Part shown: positions 8,693 to 16,730 of the stretch, piece by piece | How the letters are laid out: each line of letters opens with the position of its first letter | Position numbering within the stretch: position 1 is the stretch's first letter | NCBI RefSeq assembly: GCF_014836595.1 | Contig: NZ_JACSQO010000005.1 | Location: forward strand, 62,001 to 126,000 | Length of the DNA stretch: 64,000 nt | Direction of reading: 5' to 3' | Source of the DNA: Psychrobacillus faecigallinarum | GTDB taxonomy: Bacteria > Bacillota > Bacilli > Bacillales_A > Planococcaceae | Translations under genes and position numbers: made by a program | The notes under the pieces: generated by a model | The model's database searches: none | Told to the model about the DNA's origin: nothing | Seen by the model: only the letters and a program-made list of their open reading frames with translations

Positions 8693-8950
8693 GGTAAATT
8701 TAACTGCCTCGGACATTACTTCTGAAAATCCCCCTACTTCCTCGAAATGTTCGAAGTTTACCTTACTTCCATCTTCTTTAAAGATCACATGTTCCATCAT
8801 TGAGTCGTAAAGTTTTTCTCCTTGCTGAACACCATGTTCATTCTTAGCATTATCACGCATGCGTACAGCTTCACGTAGCCCCGGGTGTTGAAATATATAT
8901 TTATCACCTTTTTTTGTTTCAAATGTTTTTTGTTCACCTTTTTTAGCCAT
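8678..8950 (-). CDS. tail assembly chaperone (gpG-like, XkdN position)
   Basis: This 90-aa protein begins MAKKGEQKTFETKKG with the start ATG at 8950 behind GGGAGAG. An upstream ATG at 9007 lacks a ribosome site. It lies between the tail tube and tape measure genes, where chaperones that coat the tape measure during assembly are encoded. It ends at TAA 8678 just after a shift-prone TTTC, which allows a minor fused product. Confidence 0.8.
   Translation of the reverse strand: MAKKGEQKTFETKKGDKYIFQHPGLREAVRMRDNAKNEHGVQQGEKLYDSMMEHVIFKEDGSKVNFEHFEEVGGFSEVMSEAVKFTFQES
8689..8692 (-). other. putative +1 ribosomal frameshift site TTTC
   Basis: Reading the zero frame, the sequence is ACC TTT CAA GAG AGC TAA. 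Slippage of tRNA-Phe from UUU to the overlapping UUC enters the +1 frame (TTC AAG AGA GCT AAA CCA) four codons before the zero-frame stop. Phe tRNA has a GAA anticodon and pairs better with UUC, which favours this shift. Confidence 0.5.
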
Positions 8951-9015
8951 TGCTTTTCTCTCCCATTCTTTTCTTTTTAAGTGATTTGTTATATGTCTTT
9001 TTTTCATAGCAAATT

Positions 9016-9041
9016 AAAAAGAGTAAGCACTCGGCTCACTC
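9016..9041 (-). terminator. partial terminator after the tail tube gene
   Basis: The minus strand reads GAGTGAGC, a CGAG loop, then GCTTACTC followed by TTTTT. It lies between the highly expressed tube gene and the chaperone gene and probably lowers chaperone expression relative to tube. Confidence 0.65.
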
Positions 9042-9051
9042 TCCTTTCGAT

Positions 9052-9456
9052 TTATTTAACTGCGTAGTCAAATACTTTAATTGTGTACACACGACTTGAA
9101 GCTGATTTACCAAATTCTTTGTCTGCTGGTTTCGTGATCATTGCTTTCGTCCCGCCGACAACCTCTTTTACTTCGTTATTTGAGTTCACCCAAATTGGCA
9201 CCATAGAACGAGCATTAGCAAAACCATCTAGCACTGAAATAGATGGCGATGTTTGATTAAGCGTGATTTCAATCGTTCCCATGCCATCTCCATTTATAGA
9301 TACCACTGCATCACCTTGCGCTGAACTAGAAGCTTCAAAGTTATCATTGTCTTTTGATGCTTTTACCATTGTGCCATCAGCATACCCCGTTATAAATATA
9401 CCGCCGACAGTCGTTACTACTTTACGAGCATCATATGTTCCAATATGTCCTGTCAT
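9052..9456 (-). CDS. xkdM: phage tail tube protein (XkdM)
   Basis: This 134-aa protein matches the XkdM/DUF2001 tube family. It has a short N-terminus, V-G-G-I-F-I-T-G-Y-A-D-G-T-M-V near residue 15, and the D-G-M-G-T-I-E-I-T-L-N-Q-T-S-P-S block near 60-75. The C-terminal Y-T-I-K-V-F-D-Y beta strand is typical. It forms the inner tube of the contractile tail, next to the sheath gene that precedes it by 13 nt. A terminator follows. Confidence 0.88.
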   Translation of the reverse strand: MTGHIGTYDARKVVTTVGGIFITGYADGTMVKASKDNDNFEASSSAQGDAVVSINGDGMGTIEITLNQTSPSISVLDGFANARSMVPIWVNSNNEVKEVVGGTKAMITKPADKEFGKSASSRVYTIKVFDYAVK

Positions 9457-9469
9457 TAATTACCCCTCC

Positions 9470-10471
9470 TTAGTAAACCATTTCTCCATTAACAGTTGTT
9501 TCATGAATTGCACCTGCAAGTTCAAAGCTAAATGATAGGCCTTTATAGTGACGTTCTACACGATCGGCAGCATTTGTTTGTGAACGTCTTTTAGCAGTAA
9601 GTGTATAAAGTGGTAGTTCAGCTTCATCAAGTGCAATGATGCCCTGTTGTGCTCCTATTTCTAAAATGGTGCGTGCCTCACCTTCTATTTGCGGAATTCC
9701 AACATCATCAAAAGAAATCTTGTCATTATTTACAAATAAAGTAGATATTGCTTGCTCCATATTGACTTTCACCCAGTCTTTACCGTGAATGACATCAATA
9801 TATTCACCTGATAGTAAAGTGCCTTCTGATGTTTGATAGTTGCCGTTTTTAGCAACATATGCGAATCCATTTAAAGCATGGATTACAAGTAACGTGGTGG
9901 CATCATATGGTGCAGGATCCACTCCGATTAACTTTTTGAATTTGTATGTGATGGAACCAACAGGCTTAGAACCATGCCCACCTATTAACGCTAAGTGAGG
10001 GTATTGATTTAACTTGTCATGCATCATAACAAATGTACGGTCGTATTTTTTAGCTGATAACGTTGTTAAATCTTCAATACTATCAACAGTATGCGCGGCT
10101 AATTTAAAACCTTCGCCTTCTACTACATCAGAAATTGCAATATAGTCTGCTACCGTACCTGTTGCTAAAGATACAAAGTACCAATCTTCGTTATAATATT
10201 TTGCAAGAGTTTGTGCAGCAGTTATCTCTGTGCCGTCATATGTGGCTATTGCAACCTTAGCCGTGCTTGTATCGCCTTGTTTAAAGGCTACACGAGCTGC
10301 TTTATAAGTATCTGTACTTTCAGCAAAGTCTGCCTTTACACCATCAATATCTCCGTAAATTTTAAATGACGGTGCACCTGTTTTTTGAGCCAATATCAAC
10401 GGTGTTCCAAGTCCTGTTAATGCAGATGGCTTTTTGATGTTGATAATGACTGTAACGTCTTTTAGTGGCAT
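9470..10471 (-). CDS. xkdK: phage tail sheath protein (XkdK)
   Basis: This 333-aa protein is the contractile sheath subunit. It starts V-T-V-I-I-N-I-K-K-P and has the conserved C-terminal region G-E-A-R-T-I-L-E-I-G-A-Q-Q-G-I-I-A and a T-A-K-R-R-S-Q-x-x-A-A-D-R block. It is shorter than PBSX XkdK (about 466 aa), which fits a minimal sheath lacking the inserted outer domain. Its presence makes this a contractile-tailed phage. Confidence 0.85.
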   Translation of the reverse strand: MPLKDVTVIINIKKPSALTGLGTPLILAQKTGAPSFKIYGDIDGVKADFAESTDTYKAARVAFKQGDTSTAKVAIATYDGTEITAAQTLAKYYNEDWYFVSLATGTVADYIAISDVVEGEGFKLAAHTVDSIEDLTTLSAKKYDRTFVMMHDKLNQYPHLALIGGHGSKPVGSITYKFKKLIGVDPAPYDATTLLVIHALNGFAYVAKNGNYQTSEGTLLSGEYIDVIHGKDWVKVNMEQAISTLFVNNDKISFDDVGIPQIEGEARTILEIGAQQGIIALDEAELPLYTLTAKRRSQTNAADRVERHYKGLSFSFELAGAIHETTVNGEMVY

Positions 10472-10482
10472 ATTTACCCCTC

Positions 10483-10950
10483 CTAATTAATTGTTATCTT
10501 CTCGATTACATCTGTTTCAAACGATTCCTGACCTCGTACACGTAATCGCAAGTCAAATCCGCATCTTCTTTCATAATCAACAGTTAAAAAAACATCACGG
10601 TTCGTTGCGTTTAATACGTCAACTACTGTAATTTTTTCATCTGATAATTCAATATGTCCACGCCCTAAGAAGTAAGCACGTGCCTTTTGTGTATAATTTT
10701 CTGCATCTTCGATTGCTGATGCATTACAAGTAATCGATAAGACTGATTCAAAGTCTTGTTCAATCCTTGCAGTAGTCCCTGAAATTTTTTGGACTGGTTG
10801 ACCGACACCTTGTGCAATAGTTGTCTTTTTAATAGAAAAAAACGGGTAGGCGGGTTGTTTTCCTATACCCTCGGCTTGAATCACTTGAATGCCTGTATAT
10901 GTGGATAATCCTTTTTGCAAGGGAATCCATATATCATCATACTTAATCAT
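10483..10950 (-). CDS. neck / tail terminator-like protein
   Basis: This 155-aa protein has the pattern I-P-L-Q-K-G-L-S, Y-P-F-F-S-I-K and Y-E-R-R-C-G-F-D-L-R-L-R-V. I associate it with the neck or tail-terminator proteins placed just before the sheath in PBSX-like tails. The product would cap the head-proximal end of the tail tube. It overlaps the upstream connector gene by 8 nt. Confidence 0.65.
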   Translation of the reverse strand: MIKYDDIWIPLQKGLSTYTGIQVIQAEGIGKQPAYPFFSIKKTTIAQGVGQPVQKISGTTARIEQDFESVLSITCNASAIEDAENYTQKARAYFLGRGHIELSDEKITVVDVLNATNRDVFLTVDYERRCGFDLRLRVRGQESFETDVIEKITIN

Positions 10951-11299
10951 GCAAACCGACTCCTTCGCGCCATCTCATCAAATATATATATACGTCAGTA
11001 AATTCTCTGTAATCTTTAAAGGCCTGTATGGTATAAAAATCATTCATGTACATTACTTGTATACCAATCTCAAGTGGCAATGTAGTATATAGCTTCTTTT
11101 CTTTTACTGTATAAGTGCCGCTTTCAACGTATTTCAAGTCATCATTACTTAAAGGTAGAATGATTCCGCTCATTGGAATTTCCGCTGGTTTACCATTAAC
11201 CCATTTCCCATTAATATATTGTCCTTCATTTTTTATGAAGGCTATGATTGGGACACTATTTTGATCGATTACTTCTTTAAAAACCATAATTTCAGGCAT
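10943..11299 (-). CDS. head-tail connector / stopper-like protein
   Basis: This is a 118-aa protein with I-P-M-S-G-I-I-L-P-L-S, a short E-S-G-T-Y-T-V segment and a C-terminal beta strand, features seen in head closure (stopper) proteins. It lies between the gp10-like tail completion gene and the neck gene and overlaps both by 1-8 nt. The function is inferred mainly from position. Confidence 0.62.
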   Translation of the reverse strand: MPEIMVFKEVIDQNSVPIIAFIKNEGQYINGKWVNGKPAEIPMSGIILPLSNDDLKYVESGTYTVKEKKLYTTLPLEIGIQVMYMNDFYTIQAFKDYREFTDVYIYLMRWREGVGLHD

Positions 11300-11769
11300 T
11301 ATTTTTGCACCACCTTGTAGGTTATACGCCTGCGTAAATCCCCTGAATCGATTAGTGGATTACTAGAACCTTTTTTTCGAATGGTTGAAGATACGTTTGG
11401 CGGTGCTTCAATATCGGTTATTTTCTCTTGAATATCTCCTACCATTCGAGCACCTAAACGCTCGTATAGTGTCCTAGCGTCTATTTTAAAATCAAGAACG
11501 TTTTTAAGTTGCCTTTTGGCAAATTGAGCCCACTCATTTTGTTTTTCATCAAAAGTAGTCCTCAGAAATGAACGCTCTGGAATAATAATTGACCCACTTG
11601 CCTTTTGAATGGTTACTCCAAATTCATGAATATTTGCAATCATTGCATAAAAAGAATCATCATCCCCAAATACCCCGACCTCTACAGTAAATCTTTTCAA
11701 ATCCCTTAAATTTTTAATTAATTGTGGAATATTGTTTCTGTCAGTAACGCGAATGTTGATACCGGCCAT
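11299..11769 (-). CDS. HK97 gp10-like tail completion protein
   Basis: This 156-aa basic protein starts M-A-G-I-N-I-R-V-T-D and has the motif V-E-V-G-V-F-G-D-D-D near residue 30, A-x-I-H-E-F-G-V near 45 and I-I-P-E-R-S-F-L-R near 62. This is the standard pattern of gp10-like and Mu gpG-like virion morphogenesis proteins that complete the head-tail interface. It ends I-D-S-G-D-L-R-R-R-I-T-Y, also typical. Its stop abuts the next start. Confidence 0.78.
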   Translation of the reverse strand: MAGINIRVTDRNNIPQLIKNLRDLKRFTVEVGVFGDDDSFYAMIANIHEFGVTIQKASGSIIIPERSFLRTTFDEKQNEWAQFAKRQLKNVLDFKIDARTLYERLGARMVGDIQEKITDIEAPPNVSSTIRKKGSSNPLIDSGDLRRRITYKVVQK

Positions 11770-12134
11770 TACAACACCACCAAGTTAATTTTCTTTTTAG
11801 ATTTTAATTGTTCTTCGATTTCTTCTAAAATACGTTGAAATTCTTGTCCATATTTGGTTGCGAGTAAGCCCATATTTTTATTGGGTTCACTATATTGACG
11901 TTCAATTACATCAACTTTTTCTCTAATTACAGCACGGGAAGAAGTCAAACTTAAAGTAACTAAATGAGCCGTTAAATAACGAGCCAATCGTTCTTGGTAA
12001 GACTTAGGCACATTTAAAGAGGACACTTCAAGCGAAGCATCCTCTATGTACATTGTTAAGCGTTCTTCAGAAACTGCCGTAAACTCATCACTCAACATGC
12101 GAACCCTTTCTATTGTGGTTAACATATAGTTCAC
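11769..12134 (-). CDS. head-tail connector adaptor (gp6-like)
   Basis: This 121-aa largely helical protein has the adaptor pattern L-T-T-I-E-R-V-R-M-L-S-x-E-F, I-E-D-A-S-L-E-V and Y-L-T-A-H-L-V-T-L-S. Adaptors of this type form the ring under the portal. It overlaps the gp10-like gene by one base. The position directly after the capsid block supports the call. Confidence 0.75.
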   Translation of the reverse strand: MNYMLTTIERVRMLSDEFTAVSEERLTMYIEDASLEVSSLNVPKSYQERLARYLTAHLVTLSLTSSRAVIREKVDVIERQYSEPNKNMGLLATKYGQEFQRILEEIEEQLKSKKKINLVVL

Positions 12135-12140
12135 TCTCCC

Positions 12141-12452
12141 TTATTTTTCGGGATTAGATAACTCTTCGATACGTTTGTCGATTGCATCTCGAACAGTCTT
12201 ACGGTCCTCATCTTCTCTTAACGCTTTAAGCATATCAATGTCAAAAGCATCTTCAATCATAGCTATTACTTCTTTAGCAGATGGTTTTGATTTATCCTTT
12301 TCATAAACAAATTCGCCCGCTTCTTCTAAATGAGCCATCAAAGGATGAGCAAGAAATTGTTCAAATTCTTGCTCTCCTACTTTATTTGTACCTGGTACCA
12401 GGGTTAAACCATTTGCTTGATATGAGTGATTACCTTTATTTTGTACTAACAT
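12141..12452 (-). CDS. hypothetical head-operon protein
   Basis: This 103-aa acidic protein has a beta-rich N-terminus (G-L-T-L-V-P-G-T-N-K-V) and a helical C-terminus with S-A-K-E-V-I-A-M-I-E-D-A. Proteins with this layout commonly follow the DUF2184 capsid gene in Firmicute phages and may be head accessory proteins. I assign no function. Confidence 0.72.
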   Translation of the reverse strand: MLVQNKGNHSYQANGLTLVPGTNKVGEQEFEQFLAHPLMAHLEEAGEFVYEKDKSKPSAKEVIAMIEDAFDIDMLKALREDEDRKTVRDAIDKRIEELSNPEK

Positions 12453-12464
12453 GTAGGTTCCTCC

Positions 12465-13370
12465 TTAAATACCATCCGCACGGCAAATAGCCATTGGATA
12501 GCGAATAATTAATCCTGTCGTGCGCTCTTCAAACGGTACTTTCGTGTTTGGAAAAGCGTATTCTTGTGGGTGACGAGTAATATCTAATGGTATTCCAAGT
12601 TCAACAACATCAGGAGATGAGTCTAATACAACGAAACAATTGCTATTAGCTACTCCTTTGCCTTTTAAATCATTGATTGTCTCAATTCGTTTAAACCAAT
12701 TTTGAGAACGGATATACTCCAATACCGTTTGCTGTGTATAGTCGTTAAATGGTTTCTCTAATTCCTCGGAAGAATCAGGGGTAAGAAGTAAAGTATCTGC
12801 CTCATGGCCATTTAATTTGTTGATCTTATTTTTTGCTTTACGGATATCTGCGACAATCTCTTTACCGGTTTTATCAGCCCATTTAGTAGAGGTACCACCC
12901 TCATTTTGTGGTACTGCATAAACTTGAATACCAACCGCATCAGTTAGACCTTTAATTCTGTGCTTAGAATCACCTGAGAATGCAATTTGGTTCTCTTTTT
13001 CAGCAATGGCTTTACGAACCGTATCTGCTTTTGTTACCTCAATTTGGCGACCAGCCATTTGCGCTTCACGTACTTCTTGAACTGAAATATTGAATGCAGC
13101 TGCTATAGAATAAATTTTCACTGTTTCTTCTGTTAAATCTGCATCTACTAACGGGACATCGGTAGCTCCTGGAGCTAATATTTTAGCAGCACCAGATCGT
13201 GTCATCACATCATAGCTGTATGTTTTTGCTCCTGCAGGGATATCTGTTTTTAATGAGAAAATAGAGCGAGCTTTTAGTTCATTAGCATGTGGCTCATATA
13301 CTCGCTTGTCAATTGCGTTTAAATCTTGTGGACGAATCAATGCGTCCGCTCTGTATGTTTGTGTTGGCAT
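12465..13370 (-). CDS. major capsid protein (DUF2184 type)
   Basis: This 301-aa protein has the pattern R-P-Q-D-L-N-A-I-D-K-R-V-Y-E near residue 12, Y-S-Y-D-V-M-T-R-S-G-A-A-K near 53 and N-I-S-V-Q-E-V-R near 94. These match DUF2184 major capsid proteins with an HK97-like fold. It lies just after the cement-type gene and the protease/scaffold gene. There is no obvious N-terminal scaffold domain, consistent with scaffold being carried by the gene at 13838-14929. Confidence 0.85.
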   Translation of the reverse strand: MPTQTYRADALIRPQDLNAIDKRVYEPHANELKARSIFSLKTDIPAGAKTYSYDVMTRSGAAKILAPGATDVPLVDADLTEETVKIYSIAAAFNISVQEVREAQMAGRQIEVTKADTVRKAIAEKENQIAFSGDSKHRIKGLTDAVGIQVYAVPQNEGGTSTKWADKTGKEIVADIRKAKNKINKLNGHEADTLLLTPDSSEELEKPFNDYTQQTVLEYIRSQNWFKRIETINDLKGKGVANSNCFVVLDSSPDVVELGIPLDITRHPQEYAFPNTKVPFEERTTGLIIRYPMAICRADGI

Positions 13371-13382
13371 GTAAAGTTCCTC

Positions 13383-13835
13383 CTAAGGTAAGTTAATTTC
13401 TATTTCTACTAATTGATCAGCTGAAGCATTGCTTTTAAATACTGCACTTGATACGTCTATAACTGCCGCACCAGTAGCTACAAACTTTTGTGTTACCGGG
13501 TCTACTTTAACAGCTTGACCGTTAACAACATCACCGCCCGCGATAACAAAAATACGACCACGTTTTACTATTGCAGCAGGTTCACCCACTGGATAGTTTT
13601 GGTCGTCTTTCTTCTCTACGTAATCGTGAATATTTTGTGCTAAAGCAATACCGATAACTGCACCGCCTGTAGCTATAGGCTTAATAGCTGTACCTGTAGT
13701 GTTTAATTGAACTGCACCACCAAAGCGGACAACTGCCTCTACTGCATACGTATCTGCCATATAATCTTGGAAATTGGATAATTGGCCAGGTTTACCTGCT
13801 GGTAACATGTACTCAGGATAATTTGTAATAGGCAT
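13383..13835 (-). CDS. structural cement / capsid decoration protein (DUF2190-like)
   Basis: This 150-aa, alanine/valine-rich beta protein has the start Y-P-x-Y-M-L-P-A-G-K-P-G-Q-L and internal G-G-A-V-I-G-I-A and V-N-G-Q-A-V-K-V-D-P-V-T-Q-K-F motifs. It matches the cement proteins encoded beside DUF2184 capsids, which clamp capsomers. It is tightly spaced between the scaffold and capsid genes. Confidence 0.82.
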   Translation of the reverse strand: MPITNYPEYMLPAGKPGQLSNFQDYMADTYAVEAVVRFGGAVQLNTTGTAIKPIATGGAVIGIALAQNIHDYVEKKDDQNYPVGEPAAIVKRGRIFVIAGGDVVNGQAVKVDPVTQKFVATGAAVIDVSSAVFKSNASADQLVEIEINLP

Positions 13836-13837
13836 GT

Positions 13838-14929
13838 TTATTTTCCTCCTTCTTTACGCATGTTCAAGCGCTTGTTTTTCATTTCTTCAATTTCTTTTTC
13901 ATTGGTTTTAGTGTCACCGGTAAAAGCATTATTTGTACCAGTGCTAGAAAATCCGTTAGCTTCAACTTGTACTACAGTTGCATCAAAAAAGGCGTTGATA
14001 TAGTCATCTGACTTACCATCACCTTTAAATTCTGATTTAGTTGTAGCGATAACAGCTTCTTTGATTTCACGCTCTGTTTTACCGGTAAAATCGTATGAAT
14101 CACCAAGTAAAGGTTTTGCAGTGCTGATTAAATTCACACGTTCTTCCACTTTTTTATCTAATTCATCAGCAGAAAATTGGTTTTCTTTTGCTGTTGCTAA
14201 TTCTTTTTCTGCATTCTGAAGCTTAACCTCTAAAGCATCGTAACAACCTTGTAAGGTATCTAAACTGTCACCTTTTACTTTTGCTGTTTCTTTTTTAGCT
14301 TTTAAAGACTCAATGTGTGCTTTCACTACTGGATCTACTTCATACTCTGTACCTTCAATCTTAATTTTAACCAATGTACTTCCTCCTTTTTCATCTTGAA
14401 TTTGCCATGCATCACTATCAGAACGAATAGCAACCTCTGGACCAGCTCTCCCTTGATCTACTATTGCAATATGATTAATTTCAATATTACGTTGTGTAAA
14501 ATCGTACTGTTGACCATTATAAGTACCTGTTTCTGCCACTACATCAGACATGAATCCGATGCTGATTTCTCGTTTACCGTCATAAACCTTCTGGATAAGA
14601 TCTTTATCAGTTATTGTCAATGACACATATAACTTTAAATCCTCTACACGTGCATCCGTATGGCTCATGCCTTTTGCGTAACTTTGATAGTTGTCTAACG
14701 TCACCGGCTCATTAGGATGCTCATCTGTAACGGGCTTAGAACGTGCAGAACGAATGGTGCGATCATTAAAAATCTCATCTGGCAACTTAGCTTCCATTTG
14801 AACAGTACCATCTTGCCGTTGATATGGAAAAACACCAGGACGAGTTATCGGCACTTGTACCGTTAAATAACCCTCTGGTGTCTCTCCATAGTCTTTAATA
14901 TAGGACCTGTCATAACGTTGAAGTTTCAA
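13838..14929 (-). CDS. DUF2213 prohead protease fused to scaffold
   Basis: The start is TTG at 14929 behind AGAAGGAGGTG, giving 363 aa. The frame stays open upstream to 15043 but that part lacks a ribosome site and overlaps another gene. Residues 1-160 match the DUF2213 prohead protease pattern, with T-D-E-H-P-N-E-P-V (candidate His) and K-R-E-I-S-I-G-F (candidate Ser). Residues about 190-260 are a charged coiled coil (E-V-K-L-Q-N-A-E-K-E-L-A) typical of scaffold. It should process the prohead during assembly. Confidence 0.82.
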   Translation of the reverse strand: MKLQRYDRSYIKDYGETPEGYLTVQVPITRPGVFPYQRQDGTVQMEAKLPDEIFNDRTIRSARSKPVTDEHPNEPVTLDNYQSYAKGMSHTDARVEDLKLYVSLTITDKDLIQKVYDGKREISIGFMSDVVAETGTYNGQQYDFTQRNIEINHIAIVDQGRAGPEVAIRSDSDAWQIQDEKGGSTLVKIKIEGTEYEVDPVVKAHIESLKAKKETAKVKGDSLDTLQGCYDALEVKLQNAEKELATAKENQFSADELDKKVEERVNLISTAKPLLGDSYDFTGKTEREIKEAVIATTKSEFKGDGKSDDYINAFFDATVVQVEANGFSSTGTNNAFTGDTKTNEKEIEEMKNKRLNMRKEGGK

Positions 14930-14981
14930 TTTTTCACCTCCTTCTAATACAAAAAGACACGCCGTAAAGCATGTCCTAAAT

Positions 14982-15857
14982 CTATAATCCGTAAGTAATT
15001 GTATATTGATGATTACTATCAAGAAGATATAATTCTTGTTCATTAAAACTCATTAACTCAAAAGATATTTCTTGATTCAAAATTATCCCCCGATTCTCCA
15101 TATCTAGTTTTATTTCATCTTCAATAGAAATTAAATGTAATTGAATTTCTCTCAGTTTATTCATCGCATCATCATAAATTCTAGTATCTTGAATTGAACT
15201 TCTTGCCGTATTTAAACCCATTCCTGGTGGCATTAAACATATATTTTTCCCATTTGAATCTTTGATAGTGAATAAAACTAAAGAGCCACTTTTACGTGTT
15301 TCCTTTAGTTCTGAAGATGTTATATCCTTATTTAAAGAAATTGCATCGGGAATAACATATGGATTTATTATTTCTGGCCAATTATCAAACATAGTTTGAA
15401 TAACTCCAAAATCTGTCCAGTGACCATGTTTATAAATATCTATAAAATAAACCGTATCCTCGTGAAGATAAGCGAATAAAACTGGATTACCACGCTTCAC
15501 TAAATGTTCGCCTTTGATAAATTCATCTCCTAAATGGAAATGGAGTACTCCCCATTCTGAAAACAAATCGTCGTATTTGGATAAATCAGAAGCTGTTCGA
15601 TTAAAGTAAGGAGTTATGTCTCCCCCATTACTTATAATCTCTTCTAATTTAGTAAATCCTTTCTTGTATTCTGGTGGACAACTGAAATTTGATGACTTAA
15701 CTATTTTATGTGGTCCAGCAAATGACTTTTTTCTAAGATAATTGATGTAATGAATAATTAATCTATCATCGCTGAAATTTTCAGGCAATCTCAAATTACT
15801 ATTATTAATTTTTTCCATCATCAGTTTTTTATAATCTTTTTGTAAGTTAATAATCAT
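14982..15857 (-). CDS. unrecognised 291-aa protein inserted in the head operon
   Basis: This gene is strand-matched but out of place: head operons of this type normally go straight from the minor head gene to the protease/scaffold gene. It is more AT-rich than its neighbours. It begins ATG behind AAGGGGGATG. Visible landmarks are W-G-V-L-H-F-H-L-G-D near residue 108, L-F-A-Y-L-H-E-D-T-V-Y-F-I-D-I-Y near 127, and a His-Trp pair (G-H-W-T-D-F-G-V). The histidines look active-site-like, but I do not recognise the family. It is probably a cargo gene carried by the prophage, perhaps for defence. Confidence 0.78.
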   Translation of the reverse strand: MIINLQKDYKKLMMEKINNSNLRLPENFSDDRLIIHYINYLRKKSFAGPHKIVKSSNFSCPPEYKKGFTKLEEIISNGGDITPYFNRTASDLSKYDDLFSEWGVLHFHLGDEFIKGEHLVKRGNPVLFAYLHEDTVYFIDIYKHGHWTDFGVIQTMFDNWPEIINPYVIPDAISLNKDITSSELKETRKSGSLVLFTIKDSNGKNICLMPPGMGLNTARSSIQDTRIYDDAMNKLREIQLHLISIEDEIKLDMENRGIILNQEISFELMSFNEQELYLLDSNHQYTITYGL

Positions 15858-15947
15858 AAAATCATCCCCCTTAAATTACATAAAAAGGGTTATTTGTTAA
15901 TTTGTCAATTTTTTTTACTAACTATAAAACATTTAGTCTAAATTGAT

Positions 15948-16730
15948 TTATTCATCATCAAAAATAGGAATAGCCACACAACGACAACGATAATCTTCAC
16001 CAGGTATTACACTTCTGCCGTTAACCTCTGGCGGATCACTGTAGGAAAAAACTTTCTTATTCAACGCTTTATGTGTTTCGCGTACACGCTCATCTGCTGA
16101 CGTTAGCCATTTAAACTTTTCAACCCCGATATTTTGATGTCGTTGAGCTGTCATTTGACCTAAAATAGAGCCTACTTGATCTATCGCAATAAATTGAGCA
16201 CGGTTCTGCGTTACTTCTACACGCTCCATTAATTGTTGACGTATTAATTTGATTGATGAACCCTTCACAACACCTTCGTTAACTATTTCTTCAATGTCCC
16301 TAAAATAGTCAGCTTCAATGGTCTCAATGTACCCGACGTTATCTTTAATCTTTGATTTAAGGAATGAAGGAACCCATGTTTCTGTAGATGTAAGGTCAAT
16401 CCCTCTCACCCTCATTTGTTGTTCTAAGTTATGTCTGTTGAACCGATTAACACTATTAATAAATGTTTGTGCCGCACGCTCATTCTTACCTGGAGCAAAA
16501 ACTTTGTTTGCTTTACTTTTTAAGGACCTGAGCATTTTCTTTAAACTATCGAACAATCCATCATTACTAAATTCCTGATTATCTTGTCTTATTGATAGTT
16601 CTGGCTCCATGTACTTTTCAAATAGAGCAATTGTCTCAACACCTAACTCTCCTATCATCTTCCTCAATGTACGACTATAAGTAACTGTTGCAGCATCAGG
16701 AAAGCGTGTTACTGGTATTTTTTTAGTCAT
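15948..16730 (-). CDS. phage minor head protein (Mu gpF-like)
   Basis: This protein has 260 aa from an ATG at 16730, which overlaps the portal stop by 8 nt. An ATG at 16760 lies in the portal frame without a ribosome site. The C-terminal signature of the Mu F/SPP1 gp7 family is clear: K-W-L-T-S-A-D-E-R-V-R-E-T-H, H-K-A-L-N and P-G-E-D-Y-R-C-R-C. The product enters the prohead and helps DNA ejection. It directly follows the portal gene as in related phages. Confidence 0.87.
   Translation of the reverse strand: MTKKIPVTRFPDAATVTYSRTLRKMIGELGVETIALFEKYMEPELSIRQDNQEFSNDGLFDSLKKMLRSLKSKANKVFAPGKNERAAQTFINSVNRFNRHNLEQQMRVRGIDLTSTETWVPSFLKSKIKDNVGYIETIEADYFRDIEEIVNEGVVKGSSIKLIRQQLMERVEVTQNRAQFIAIDQVGSILGQMTAQRHQNIGVEKFKWLTSADERVRETHKALNKKVFSYSDPPEVNGRSVIPGEDYRCRCVAIPIFDDE

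Noticed and set aside
14315-14623. Plus-strand 102-aa frame inside the protease gene
   Set aside because: Shadow of the scaffold gene, cysteine-rich by chance, without a ribosome site.
14930-15043. N-terminal extension of the protease/scaffold frame
   Set aside because: It overlaps the 291-aa gene, has no ribosome site, and the TTG at 14929 sits behind a perfect one.
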